NCBI RefSeq assembly: GCF_036227225.1
Contig: NZ_CP109444.1
Span: 4,445,501 to 4,509,500, forward strand
DNA: 64,000 bases
Source of the DNA: Streptomyces sp. NBC_01478
Lineage (GTDB): Bacteria; Actinomycetota; Actinomycetes; Streptomycetales; Streptomycetaceae
Direction of reading: 5' to 3'
Shown here: piece by piece, positions 39,989 to 48,951 of the stretch
Layout of the letters: every line of letters starts with the position of its first letter
Position numbering within the stretch: the stretch's first letter is position 1
The notes under the pieces: model-generated
What the model saw: only the letters and a program-made list of their open reading frames with translations
Databases searched by the model: none
Told to the model about the DNA's origin: nothing
Translations under genes and position numbers: made by a program

Positions 39989-41584
39989 CTACTTGGCCTT
40001 GCGGGCGACCGTGAAGCGGTCGATCTCTGCGCCGGTCTCGGCGATGCCGCGGACCGTCAGGGTGGTCGTACGGCCCTTGTGTGCGGGCTCGACGTCCACG
40101 CGCAGGAACGAGTAGTTGAGGTAGCGCACGCGCGACCAGGCGACCGTCTCGTTGACCTTGCCGTCCTTCGTGTTGACGAAGGCGGCGACCGAGTCGAGGT
40201 CGGCGACGTGACCCTCGTAGGAGTCCGGTGCGGAGAACGCGTACAGGCTGCGGCCGGCCGCGCCCGCCGTCACGTAGACGACACCCTCGGTCTCCGGGTA
40301 CGCCGTGCCGCCGATCGGCAGCTTCTTGACGACCGCGTTCTTCTTGATGACGTCGGTGCGCTCGTACTGGTGGTTGTGGCCGTTGATGACCAGGTCCACC
40401 GTGTACTTCTCGAACAGCGGCACCCACTCGTTGCGCACTCCCCCCTCCGAGGAGTGCGCGGTGGAGGTGCAGTACGCGCAGTGGTGGAAGAAGATCACCA
40501 CGAAGTCGATGTCGTGCGCCGCGCGGAACTTCTTGAGCTGCGCCTCCAGCCACTTGGTCTGGGTGCCGCCCGAGATGCCGAGGTTGGCCGGGATCTCGAA
40601 GGACACGTCGTTGGCGTCCAGCGAGATGATCGCCGTGTTGCCGTAGACGAAGGAGTAGACGCCCGGCAGGTTCGTCTTGTCGGGGCCGTTGTCCGGCAGG
40701 TTCCAGCGGGCGTCCTCGCCGCCGTAGCCGTTGGGCGAGTACCAGGCCTCCATGTCGTGGTTGCCGTAGGCGGGCATCCACGGCACGGACTTGGCGACCG
40801 ACTCGGTCTGGGCGAGGAACAGGTCCCACGTCCGCGAGTCGAAGCCCGTGTCGGTGGTCTGGCCCGCACCGGCCGGGTCGGCGTAGCAGATGTCGCCGGC
40901 GTGCAGGTGGAAGGCCGGGTTCTGGCCCAGCAGCAGGCTGTTGTTGGCCAGGCCGTGGTAGCCGACACCCTCGTCGCCGAAGGCCGTGAAGGTGAACGGC
41001 ACGGCGCGGTCGGGGGCGGTGGTGAAGGTGCCCAGCGTGCCGAGCAGGTGGGCCTCGGCCGGGTCGAAGCCCGCGTGGCCGACGCCGTAGTAGTAGGTCT
41101 TGCCCGGACGCAGGTGCGTCAGCTTGGCGTGCAGGTAGTACTGGGTGTGGTCGCCGCTCGCGCCGACGCCCGCCGGGGTGTAGAGGGTGCGCACCTCGGC
41201 CTCGATCTTGCGGGAGAGGTCCCAGGGGTGCGCGCCGATCCGGACGAACGGCTTCTTGACGTTGGTCGGGACCTGCCAGGAAACCGTCACCTCCGTGCTC
41301 GGGTCGTTGCCGAACGCGAGGTGGCGGCCGAACGGGGAGACGAGGGCCCCGTCGACCGACGACGCGGTGGAGGTGGCGGCGTAGGTCGCGGAGGCCTGAC
41401 TGGGGACGGCCGCCTGGGCGACCGCGCCCGGTACGAACACACCGCCGGCGACGGCGCCGAGGGTCACGGCACCGCCTCTGATCATCGTGCGCCGCGAGAA
41501 TTTCGAGCGTAGGTACTCGTGCTGCTCGGCCATGCTCATGCGCCCGGCGAGCTCTTCGGGTACTCCCATACGAGGAATGTCCAT
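39989..41584 (-). CDS. Tat-exported purple acid phosphatase-type metallophosphoesterase
   Basis: A 531-residue exported phosphatase. The Tat signal is SRRTMIRGG, followed by an Ala-rich cleavage area; a fibronectin III-like N-terminal domain (about 75-185) precedes the catalytic domain. The metal-binding motifs are complete: FGDEG, GDICYAD, YGNHDME, FFHHCAY and NGHNHQYER, in purple acid phosphatase order. ATG 41584 lacks a good ribosome binding site, and ATG 41566 is possible. It should release phosphate from organic esters outside the cell. Confidence 0.9.
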   Translation of the reverse strand: MDIPRMGVPEELAGRMSMAEQHEYLRSKFSRRTMIRGGAVTLGAVAGGVFVPGAVAQAAVPSQASATYAATSTASSVDGALVSPFGRHLAFGNDPSTEVTVSWQVPTNVKKPFVRIGAHPWDLSRKIEAEVRTLYTPAGVGASGDHTQYYLHAKLTHLRPGKTYYYGVGHAGFDPAEAHLLGTLGTFTTAPDRAVPFTFTAFGDEGVGYHGLANNSLLLGQNPAFHLHAGDICYADPAGAGQTTDTGFDSRTWDLFLAQTESVAKSVPWMPAYGNHDMEAWYSPNGYGGEDARWNLPDNGPDKTNLPGVYSFVYGNTAIISLDANDVSFEIPANLGISGGTQTKWLEAQLKKFRAAHDIDFVVIFFHHCAYCTSTAHSSEGGVRNEWVPLFEKYTVDLVINGHNHQYERTDVIKKNAVVKKLPIGGTAYPETEGVVYVTAGAAGRSLYAFSAPDSYEGHVADLDSVAAFVNTKDGKVNETVAWSRVRYLNYSFLRVDVEPAHKGRTTTLTVRGIAETGAEIDRFTVARKAK

Positions 41585-41734
41585 GGCGTCTGAAACTCGT
41601 CCATATGAGCGACGTAACACAAGACACAGGATGGACAGCTTGCGAACAGAGTCCCATAAGACATTCAACAGACCGCTGCCCGATATCGGGCAGGATTCTT
41701 GCAAACCTTCCCTCGGTACCCCAGGATCAACCGG

Positions 41735-41992
41735 GTGCACGACGAACTCGTTGATCATCTGACGCGCTCCTCACCCCTCAGCCGGGGCGAGGCACTGCGG
41801 GTGATCCAGGACGTGCTCGCCTACTTCGACGAGACGACCGAGGAGTACGTCCGTCGCCGCCACCGCGAGCTCCAGGCGCAGGGCCTGGTGAACGCGACGA
41901 TCTTCGACCGGATCGAGGCGGACCTGAAATACCGGGCGGTCGCACCACCTGAGCTCACGCTCAGGCAGTTGCGCCGCATCGTCTACGGCTAG
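41735..41992 (+). CDS. Conserved small protein upstream of glmS
   Basis: An 85-residue, charged, helical protein (HDELVDHLTRSSPLSRGEAL, then YFDETTEEYVRRRHRELQAQG and DLKYRAVAPPELTLRQLRRI). GTG 41735 has AGGA 8 bases upstream; an in-frame TTG at 41699 would add 12 residues. It ends 12 bases before glmS and is probably cotranscribed. No known domain was recognised. Confidence 0.7.
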   Translation: MHDELVDHLTRSSPLSRGEALRVIQDVLAYFDETTEEYVRRRHRELQAQGLVNATIFDRIEADLKYRAVAPPELTLRQLRRIVYG

Positions 41993-42004
41993 GAATGCTT
42001 ATAC

Positions 42005-43822
42005 ATGTGCGGAATCGTCGGATACATCGGCAAGCGTGACGTTGCTCCGCTGCTGCTGGAGGGCCTGCAGCGGCTGGAGTACCGCGGCTACGACTCGGCG
42101 GGCATCGTCGTGACGACCCCCAAGGCGGCCGGCCTGAAGATGGTCAAGGCCAAGGGCCGGGTCCGTGACCTGGAGGCCAAGGTCCCGGCACGCTTCAAGG
42201 GCACCACCGGAATCGCCCACACCCGCTGGGCCACGCACGGCGCCCCGTCCGACGTGAACGCCCACCCGCACCTGTCGGCCGACAGCAAGGTCGCCGTCGT
42301 CCACAACGGCATCATCGACAACGCCTCCGACCTCCGGAAGAAGCTCGAAGCCGACGGCGTCGAGTTCCTCTCCGAGACCGACACCGAGGTCCTCACCCAC
42401 CTCATCGCCCGCTCGCAGCAGGAGAAGCTCGAGGACAAGGTCCGCGACGCCCTCCGGGTGATCGAGGGGACGTACGGCATCGCCGTCCTGCACGCCGACT
42501 TCCCCGACCGCATCGTGGTGGCTCGAAACGGCTCCCCGGTGGTCCTCGGAATCGGCGAGAAGGAGATGTTCGTCGCCTCGGACATCGCCGCACTGGTGAC
42601 GCACACGCGCCAGATAGTGACCCTCGACGACGGCGAGATGGCGACCCTCAAGGCCGACGACTTCCGGACATACACCACCGAGGGCACGCGGACGACGTCC
42701 GAGCCGACCACCGTCGAGTGGGAGGCCGCCTCCTACGACATGGGCGGCCACGACACCTACATGCACAAGGAGATCTTCGAGCAGGCCGACGCCGTGGACC
42801 GCGTGCTCCGCGGCCGCATCGACGACCGCTTCTCCACCGTGCACCTCGGCGGCCTGAACCTGGACGCCCGCGAGGCCCGGCAGATCCGCCGCGTCAAGAT
42901 CCTCGGCTGCGGCACCTCGTACCACGCCGGCATGATCGGCGCCCAGATGATCGAGGAGCTGGCCCGCATCCCCGCGGACGCCGAGCCGGCCTCCGAATTC
43001 CGGTACCGCAACGCGGTGGTCGACCCGGACACGCTCTACATCGCGGTCTCGCAGTCCGGTGAGACGTACGACGTGCTGGCGGCGGTCCAGGAGCTGAAGC
43101 GCAAGGGCGCGCGGGTCCTCGGTGTGGTGAACGTCGTCGGCTCGGCGATCGCGCGCGAGGCGGACGGCGGCATGTACGTGCACGCGGGCCCCGAGGTCTG
43201 TGTCGTCTCGACCAAGTGCTTCACCAACACCACAGTGGCGTTCGCCCTGTTGGCCCTCCACCTCGGCCGTACCCGCGACCTCTCGGTCCGCGACGGCAAG
43301 CGCATCATCGACGGCCTGCGCAAGCTGCCGGCCCAGATCTCCGAGATCCTCGACCGCGAGGACGAGATCCAGAAGCTGGCGGCCGAGTACGCCGAGGCCC
43401 GCTCGATGCTCTTCATCGGCCGCGTCCGGGGTTACCCGGTGGCCCGCGAGGCCTCCCTCAAGCTCAAGGAGGTCTCGTACATCCACGCCGAGGCCTACCC
43501 CGCCTCGGAGTTGAAGCACGGCCCCCTCGCCCTGATCGAGCCCGCCCTCCCCACGGTCGCGATCGTCCCCGACGACGACCTTCTGGAGAAGAACCGCGCC
43601 GCCCTGGAGGAGATCAAGGCCCGCAGCGGCCGCATCCTCGCGGTGGCCCACCAGCACCAGGAAAAGGCCGACCAGACGATCGTCGTCCCGAAGAACGAGG
43701 ACGAACTGGATCCCATCCTGATGGGGATTCCTCTTCAACTCCTCGCGTATCACACGGCTTTGGCGCTGGGCAGGGACATCGACAAGCCGAGGAACCTCGC
43801 CAAGTCAGTCACGGTCGAGTAG
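42005..43822 (+). CDS. glmS: Glutamine-fructose-6-phosphate aminotransferase (isomerising)
   Basis: A 605-residue enzyme making glucosamine-6-phosphate from fructose-6-phosphate and glutamine, the entry to peptidoglycan amino sugars. Cys2 (MCGIVGYIG) is the N-terminal nucleophile of the glutaminase; TRWATHGAPS and HNGIIDN follow. Two SIS domains bind the sugar (GCGTSYHAG; SQSGETYDVL), and the end LAKSVTVE is the usual C-terminal lid. Streptomycetes have several glmS copies; this one resembles glmS2 by position. No glmS ribozyme-like leader was seen. Confidence 0.94.
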   Translation: MCGIVGYIGKRDVAPLLLEGLQRLEYRGYDSAGIVVTTPKAAGLKMVKAKGRVRDLEAKVPARFKGTTGIAHTRWATHGAPSDVNAHPHLSADSKVAVVHNGIIDNASDLRKKLEADGVEFLSETDTEVLTHLIARSQQEKLEDKVRDALRVIEGTYGIAVLHADFPDRIVVARNGSPVVLGIGEKEMFVASDIAALVTHTRQIVTLDDGEMATLKADDFRTYTTEGTRTTSEPTTVEWEAASYDMGGHDTYMHKEIFEQADAVDRVLRGRIDDRFSTVHLGGLNLDAREARQIRRVKILGCGTSYHAGMIGAQMIEELARIPADAEPASEFRYRNAVVDPDTLYIAVSQSGETYDVLAAVQELKRKGARVLGVVNVVGSAIAREADGGMYVHAGPEVCVVSTKCFTNTTVAFALLALHLGRTRDLSVRDGKRIIDGLRKLPAQISEILDREDEIQKLAAEYAEARSMLFIGRVRGYPVAREASLKLKEVSYIHAEAYPASELKHGPLALIEPALPTVAIVPDDDLLEKNRAALEEIKARSGRILAVAHQHQEKADQTIVVPKNEDELDPILMGIPLQLLAYHTALALGRDIDKPRNLAKSVTVE

Positions 43823-43835
43823 CCGCCTTTTGCTT

Positions 43836-43907
43836 TTAGGGGCGCGGGGCTGTATCGATTTGCGGCTCCGCCGCGTGGGCGCGACAAGCCCCCACCGGGC
43901 CCGCAGA
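43836..43907. repeat. Interspersed Streptomyces repeat, copy 2 (inverted to copy 1)
   Basis: AGGGGCGCGGGGCTGTATCG followed by TGCGGCTCCGCCGCGTGG, the reverse complement of the blocks at 31201-31243, with a less conserved tail. It lies just after glmS. Confidence 0.75.
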
Positions 43908-43922
43908 GGCCAACGAACGGAG

Positions 43923-43960
43923 AGGCCCCCCACGTGTGCCTCATACACGTGGGGGGGCCT
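43923..43960. terminator. Shared terminator of glmS and the SatP-type gene
   Basis: AGGCCCCCCACGTGT (43923-43937) pairs with ACACGTGGGGGGGCCT, one G bulged, then TTTC. It lies between convergent genes. Confidence 0.85.
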
Positions 43961-43972
43961 TTCTGCTGCCGG

Positions 43973-44536
43973 TCAACTGGTAGCCGTCACGCCCCGACCA
44001 GCCGCCCGCCGCGGAAGAACCGTCGGCCAGTGAGCCAACGCAGCCGTCGCCGAATACCAGGCAACAGCCCCCGCAGCGACACCGAACCACCCCCCGACCT
44101 TGCCCAGCCCGTCGTTGCCGGCGAACTGCGCGACGGCGAGAAGCACGAGGGAGACGAAGAACAACCCGTAGGTCCCCTGGGTGAGTTGATCCCCACCCGC
44201 GAGGGTCACCGAGAGAGCGACCAGGGCGAACAGGACCAGGAACAGCCCCGCCGCGTTGTCCGAGGCGGAGCCCCCCGCGCTGACGGCCCAGGTGAACCAG
44301 AGCGCGCCGAACGCCGAGAACGCCGTACCGTTCGCCGTGTCACCGTCGCGGAACGCGAACAGCCCGGCGACGAAGAGCGCAACTCCGCCTACGTAGTGGG
44401 CGAGTGACACGGCATCAGATGCCGACACTCCGTTGATGACATCGGTGTACCCGAGCCCGAAGGCCAACAGGGTGATTCCCAGGGCGAGTCGGCCGACGAT
44501 CGAAGTGGTGCTTCCCGCAGAGACGTCTTTGTCCAC
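43973..44536 (-). CDS. Acetate/succinate transporter (GPR1/FUN34/YaaH, SatP)
   Basis: A 187-residue membrane protein with six helices, the size and spacing of the YaaH/SatP family (ALGITLLAFGLGYTDV in place of the classical NPAPLGL motif, then AHYVGGVALFVAGLF and ALWFTWA). The lost NPAPLGL start is a deviation, so acetate specificity is uncertain. GTG start with AAGGGAG about 6 bases upstream. It is convergent with glmS. Confidence 0.78.
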   Translation of the reverse strand: MDKDVSAGSTTSIVGRLALGITLLAFGLGYTDVINGVSASDAVSLAHYVGGVALFVAGLFAFRDGDTANGTAFSAFGALWFTWAVSAGGSASDNAAGLFLVLFALVALSVTLAGGDQLTQGTYGLFFVSLVLLAVAQFAGNDGLGKVGGWFGVAAGAVAWYSATAALAHWPTVLPRRAAGRGVTATS

Positions 44537-44656
44537 GGCGGGCTCCCTTCATGCATGTGCGGTTGTGCGGTGTGACCGATATATGCCCTTCACAAGGACA
44601 CAAACACCTCTGCACAGCAGTGAATTCGGAGCCGACCGGCGCGTTGGACCTACGAC

Positions 44657-45184
44657 TTACGGGATGACGACGACGGGCCGCTGCGCCCGCTTGGCGAGCC
44701 GTCCCGCGACGGAGCCGAAGATGCGTCCGACGATGCCGTGGGTGGAGCCCACGACGATCGCGTCCGCCTCGTACTCCCGCCCCACCTCTTCGAGTTCATG
44801 GCAGATGTCGCCACCGCGCTCGACAAGGATCCAGGGCACTTCCGCCAGATACTCGGCGCACGCCAGCTCAAGCCCCAGCACCTCGGTGCGGTGATCCGGC
44901 ACGTCGACGAAGACCGGTGGCTCGCAGCCCGCCCACACCGTGGTGGGCAGCCGGTTGGCGACATGCACGATGACCAGGCCCGAGCCGGACCGGTGGGCCA
45001 TGCCGATCGCGTACGCGAGGGCACGCTCACTGGACGTGGAGCCGTCGAAACCGACGACGACGCCGTGCTTGAAGGCGGGATCGCAGGAATGGCGTGGCTG
45101 TTCCGCCGCCAGGGGCTCGGCCGCCGTGGGATCGGCGACGGGCCGCTTGCGGTCCGCGGGTTCGAAAGATTCGTGACCGGCCAT
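44657..45184 (-). CDS. Universal stress protein
   Basis: A 175-residue protein: a 35-residue polar leader and one UspA domain. The first strand and ATP loop read VVVGFDGSTSSERALAYAI, and the nucleotide signature near the end reads GSTHGIVGRIFGSVAGRLAK followed by RPVVVIP, which fits the ATP-binding subgroup. The physiological role is unknown. It lies alone between the SatP gene and a small membrane protein gene. Confidence 0.9.
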   Translation of the reverse strand: MAGHESFEPADRKRPVADPTAAEPLAAEQPRHSCDPAFKHGVVVGFDGSTSSERALAYAIGMAHRSGSGLVIVHVANRLPTTVWAGCEPPVFVDVPDHRTEVLGLELACAEYLAEVPWILVERGGDICHELEEVGREYEADAIVVGSTHGIVGRIFGSVAGRLAKRAQRPVVVIP

Positions 45185-45497
45185 GGGTGTCTCGGCTTTT
45201 TGATCCTCTTGGGAGGGGACAACAGTGTGCGGCGGAGCTGTGTCCGGGAATCATCTTCCCAACCCCATACCCCCAAGGGTACGGCGCCAGTCCTCCTTAG
45301 CCCATATCCCGCACATGCTCCGGCGGAGTTCCCCGGAGCATGCACGAGGGGGCGCCCGTAACGCAATGGTTGCTGCCCCGTACAGGCGGTTTGCACAGGA
45401 TTCACTTATCCGCGCGCCCACCCGCGGGCTGCCCTACAGTGACCGACGCATCGAACAAGCGTTGAACCCGGCGAGCCGCCGCCCCAGGGAGCACGCC
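45185..45497. other. Intergenic region with a 10-bp hairpin
   Basis: 313 bases between divergent genes. The only structure seen is CATGCTCCGG (45314-45323) pairing with CCGGAGCATG (45333-45342). No coding signal is supported. Confidence 0.5.
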
Positions 45498-45842
45498 ATG
45501 TCCGGACACCGTACGACCTCCGAGGGACACCCCCACCCCGACAGCGCGACCGATGTGGTCCGCTGGGCGGTCTTCAGTTGCGCCCTCGTCCCCCTCGTCC
45601 TCCTCTGGTACGGCAGCTCGCTCGCCGGCGCCGCCGGTACGGCCCTGGGCCTCGCGGCCGTCACCGCCGCCTGCCGGGTGCTGCTGCGCCGGTCCGAACA
45701 GGGCGCGGTCCCGCTGCTGGCCGAAGAGCATGCCTCGCCGCCGGCCGCGGAAGAGGCCCCGTACCGCGGCCACCGCCACCGGGCCGGGGCGGGGGCGCAC
45801 AGGGGCGGACGGCACGCCGGGGGAAGTACACCGGTCGACTGA
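45498..45842 (+). CDS. Small membrane protein of unknown function
   Basis: A 114-residue protein with two hydrophobic segments (about 20-42 and 44-58: WAVFSCALVPLVLLWYGSSL and AGTALGLAAVTAACRVLL) and a His/Gly/Ala-rich polar tail. GGGAG is 8 bases before the ATG. It lies upstream of adpA with a 377-base gap. No family recognised. Confidence 0.65.
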   Translation: MSGHRTTSEGHPHPDSATDVVRWAVFSCALVPLVLLWYGSSLAGAAGTALGLAAVTAACRVLLRRSEQGAVPLLAEEHASPPAAEEAPYRGHRHRAGAGAHRGGRHAGGSTPVD

Positions 45843-46219
45843 CCGGTTTCCGCGCACGCGCCCGACGCTTTTCAGCCAACTTCCGGCCACTGTGCATCTG
45901 TTGTCCGAACCACCCCCCAACCCCCGTTCCACCTGCACCGAAAGGGTCTGGGGGGCCTTGCGCACCCTACGGGGATTGGCCACTACGACGAGGCGCACTT
46001 CCCTGCACGGCCCACGAGTGCAACGCTTCGTGATCGAATGCTTCACGCCAAGTTGCCATGTCGACAATGTGCCGGTTGCCGAACTGGTCACCCCGGCACC
46101 ACTGGACACAGTAGATTCGATCTTGACGTCTTACGGCGGGGGACTCGTGCAGGACCGAGGGGAAACGTGCAGGAGCGACACAACCGAGGAGCCGCGACCA
46201 CCGAGGGGGGCTTAGCAGT
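45843..46219 (+). promoter_or_regulatory. Long adpA upstream region
   Basis: 377 bases without a supported gene before adpA. In other streptomycetes this region carries the gamma-butyrolactone-receptor and AdpA autoregulatory sites; I did not find an unambiguous copy by eye. GAGGGGGG lies 10-15 bases before the ATG. Confidence 0.5.
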
Positions 46220-47473
46220 ATGAGCCACGACTCCACTGCCGCGCCGGAAGCCGCGGCCCGGAAGCTTTCCGGGCGACGCCGCAAGGAGATCGTCGCGGTG
46301 CTGCTGTTCAGCGGCGGCCCCATCTTCGAGAGTTCCATACCGCTGTCGGTGTTCGGCATCGACCGGCAGGACGCCGGAGTTCCGCGCTACCGCCTTCTTG
46401 TGTGCGGTGGCGAAGAAGGGCCGCTGCGCACGACCGGCGGGCTGGAACTCACCACACCGCACGGCCTGGAGGCGATCTCACGGGCGGGCACCGTCGTCGT
46501 GCCTGCCTGGCGGTCGATCACCTCGCCGCCGCCGGAGGAGGCACTCGACGCGATCCGCCGGGCGCACGAAGAAGGCGCCCGCATCGTCGGCCTGTGCACC
46601 GGCGCCTTCGTGCTGGCCGCGGCGGGCCTGCTGGACGGCCGTCCGGCGACCACCCACTGGATGTACGCGCCGACGCTGGCCAAGCGCTATCCGTCGGTGC
46701 ACGTCGATCCGAGGGAACTCTTCGTCGACGACGGGGACGTGCTGACGTCCGCCGGTACGGCGGCCGGAATCGATCTCTGTCTCCACATCGTGCGGACGGA
46801 CCACGGCAACGAGGCGGCCGGCGCGCTCGCCCGGCGCCTGGTGGTCCCGCCGCGCCGAAGCGGCGGTCAGGAGCGCTACCTCGATCGGTCTTTACCAGAG
46901 GAGATCGGCGCCGACCCGCTCGCGGAGGTCGTCGCCTGGGCGCTGGAGCACCTCCACGAACAGTTCGACGTGGAGACGCTGGCGGCACGCGCGTACATGA
47001 GCAGGCGTACGTTCGACCGCCGCTTCCGCTCGCTCACCGGGAGCGCTCCCCTGCAGTGGCTGATCACGCAGCGGGTGCTCCAGGCGCAGCGTCTGCTGGA
47101 GACGTCGGACTACTCGGTGGACGAGGTCGCGGGGCGCTGCGGCTTCCGCTCGCCGGTGGCTCTGCGCGGCCATTTCCGGCGCCAGTTGGGCTCGTCGCCG
47201 GCCGCCTACCGGGCCGCGTACCGCGCCCGCAGGCCGCAGGGCGACAAGCAGGTGGACGGCGACGGCGCTTCGGGTCAGCCCGGTGGTCCGGGGTCCCTGG
47301 GTCCGGCCGGGCTGCCGCCCGCGCTGCACCCGGACGGTCCGGTCCCGATGCAGACCCGGCGTACGGCGGCGAGCGCGCTGTCGTCGGCGTCGGCCTCCGC
47401 GGCGGAGAACGGCCGTGAGGCGTACGCCACAAGTCGGGCGGCGAGTCTGCCCGGCCAGCGCAGCGCGCCGTAG
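46220..47473 (+). CDS. adpA: AdpA (BldH), global activator of development and antibiotics
   Basis: A 417-residue AraC-family regulator: a DJ-1/PfpI-like dimerisation domain at about 25-190 (VAVLLFSGGPIFESSIPLSV, IVGLCTGAFVLAAAGLL, TAAGIDLCLH) and the two-helix-turn-helix DNA-binding domain at about 235-335 (TLAARAYMSRRTFDRRFRSL, DEVAGRCGFRSPVALRGHF). A Gly/Ala/Pro-rich tail follows. Codon 225, in the linker, is TTA (46892-46894), the hallmark that makes adpA depend on the bldA tRNA. Confidence 0.96.
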   Translation: MSHDSTAAPEAAARKLSGRRRKEIVAVLLFSGGPIFESSIPLSVFGIDRQDAGVPRYRLLVCGGEEGPLRTTGGLELTTPHGLEAISRAGTVVVPAWRSITSPPPEEALDAIRRAHEEGARIVGLCTGAFVLAAAGLLDGRPATTHWMYAPTLAKRYPSVHVDPRELFVDDGDVLTSAGTAAGIDLCLHIVRTDHGNEAAGALARRLVVPPRRSGGQERYLDRSLPEEIGADPLAEVVAWALEHLHEQFDVETLAARAYMSRRTFDRRFRSLTGSAPLQWLITQRVLQAQRLLETSDYSVDEVAGRCGFRSPVALRGHFRRQLGSSPAAYRAAYRARRPQGDKQVDGDGASGQPGGPGSLGPAGLPPALHPDGPVPMQTRRTAASALSSASASAAENGREAYATSRAASLPGQRSAP

Positions 47474-47607
47474 TACCTGCGACGTAGGAGCGGGAAGGCT
47501 CCCGGAGGTTTCCGTCAGGAGATCTCCGGGGGTTTCCGCATGCCCGGGACCACAAGGTCACCGCACGGTCGGCTCACCTGAGCGACGCGCACCTTAAGGT
47601 TAGACAC

Positions 47608-48210
47608 ATGAACGATCGCATGGTGTGGATCGACTGCGAGATGACCGGCCTCTCGCTGTCAGACGACGCTCTCATCGAGGTGGCCGCCCTCGTCACCGAC
47701 TCCGAGCTGAACGTGCTCGGCGAGGGGGTGGACATCGTCATCCGCCCGCCGGACCAGGCGCTGGAGACGATGCCGGACGTAGTACGCCAGATGCACACCG
47801 CATCCGGCCTGCTCGACGAGTTGGCCGGCGGTACGACGCTGGCCGACGCCGAGGAGCTGGTCCTGGCGTACATCCGGGAGCACGTCAAGGAGCCGGGCAA
47901 GGCCCCGCTGTGCGGCAACTCGGTCGGGACCGACCGCGGTTTCCTGCTGCGTGACATGCCGACGCTGGAGGAGTACCTGCACTACCGCATCGTGGACGTG
48001 TCCTCGGTGAAGGAGCTGGCCCGCCGCTGGTACCCGCGGGCGTACTTCAACAGCCCCGAGAAGAAGGGCAATCACCGCGCCCTCGCCGACATCCGCGAGT
48101 CCATCGCCGAGCTGCGCTACTACCGCGAGGCGATCTTCGTCCCGCAGCCCGGACCCGACTCCGAGACGGCCCGTACGATCGCCGCGAAGCACGTCCTGCC
48201 CGCACACTAA
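47608..48210 (+). CDS. orn: Oligoribonuclease
   Basis: A 200-residue 3'-5' exoribonuclease of the DEDDh group that degrades 2-5 nt RNA, including pGpG from c-di-GMP turnover. The acidic sites are visible: WIDCEMTGL (Asp, Glu), [20 protein letters not shown] and NHRALADI with the catalytic His and last Asp. It follows adpA, as in other streptomycetes where ornA is an AdpA target (known from the literature, not shown here). Confidence 0.95.
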   Translation: MNDRMVWIDCEMTGLSLSDDALIEVAALVTDSELNVLGEGVDIVIRPPDQALETMPDVVRQMHTASGLLDELAGGTTLADAEELVLAYIREHVKEPGKAPLCGNSVGTDRGFLLRDMPTLEEYLHYRIVDVSSVKELARRWYPRAYFNSPEKKGNHRALADIRESIAELRYYREAIFVPQPGPDSETARTIAAKHVLPAH

Positions 48211-48292
48211 AAGGCGTGCGCGAGCACCCCTTCAGACCCTGTACACTTTTTCTCGGCCGGTCGGAAACTCGCAGAAGTGAACGACCGGGCAT

Positions 48293-48366
48293 GGTGGGTG
48301 TAGCTCAGCTGGTAGAGCACCTGGTTGTGGTCCAGGAAGTCGCGGGTTCAAGTCCCGTCACTCACC
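48293..48366 (+). tRNA. tRNA-His (GTG anticodon)
   Basis: A full cloverleaf: acceptor GTGGGTG (48294-48300) with CACTCAC (48359-48365), D arm GCTC/GAGC, anticodon loop TTGTGGT, T arm GCGGG..TTCAAGT..CCCGT. The extra G at 48293 can serve as G-1 against C73, as expected for tRNA-His. CCA is not encoded. Confidence 0.95.
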
Positions 48367-48372
48367 CTGAGT

Positions 48373-48418
48373 AATCAGCCGGTGACTTCGGAAACGAAGT
48401 CACCGGCTGATTCGTTTT
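48373..48418 (+). terminator. Terminator after tRNA-His
   Basis: A perfect 18-bp stem (48373-48390 with 48395-48412), GAAA tetraloop, then CGTTTT. It begins 7 bases after the tRNA. Confidence 0.9.
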
Positions 48419-48441
48419 CCGGAAACGGGAGCCCACCCACA

Positions 48442-48951
48442 GTGGACGTCGAACGCGAACTCATCAGTACCGCCCGGCTGGATCTCGTGCCCCTGAGCGC
48501 GGCGCACGCGGAGGAAATGGCCACGGTGCTGTGCTCCCCCGCCCTGCACACCTTCATCGGTGGCGAACCACTGCCTCCGGACGCCCTGCGGACCCGCTAC
48601 GAGCGCCTCGCCGCGGGCTCCCCCGACCCGGCCGCCACCTGGTGCAACTGGGTACTGCGCCTGCGGGTGGAGGACTGTCTGGTGGGCACGGTCCAGGCCA
48701 CGATCACGGAGGCGGGGTCGGTCGCGGAGATCGCCTGGGTGGTCGGAACGCCCTGGCAGGGGCGCGGTCTGGCGAGCGAGGCGGCGCAGGGGCTGGTGTC
48801 GTGGCTCGGAAAGCAGGCGGTCTCTACGGTCGTGGCGCACATCCACCCGGATCATCGGGCATCCGCGGCGGTCGCCACGGCGGCGGGCCTGGCGCCGACC
48901 GGCGAGTGGCAGGACGGCGAGGTCAGGTGGCGGTGCGCCACGCGTCCGTGA
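48442..48951 (+). CDS. GNAT N-acetyltransferase
   Basis: A 169-residue acetyltransferase of the RimJ/RimL type (TARLDLVPLSAAHAEEMATV; acetyl-CoA loop VVGTPWQGRGLASEAAQGLV; HPDHRASAAVATAAGL). The substrate is unknown. GTG 48442 has GGGAG about 11 bases upstream. The 3' end overlaps the convergent kinase-like gene by 29 bases. Confidence 0.82.
   Translation: MDVERELISTARLDLVPLSAAHAEEMATVLCSPALHTFIGGEPLPPDALRTRYERLAAGSPDPAATWCNWVLRLRVEDCLVGTVQATITEAGSVAEIAWVVGTPWQGRGLASEAAQGLVSWLGKQAVSTVVAHIHPDHRASAAVATAAGLAPTGEWQDGEVRWRCATRP

Noticed and set aside
42005..43822. glmS ribozyme in the glmS leader
   Set aside because: Only 12 bases separate the upstream small gene from glmS, and no ribozyme core is visible.
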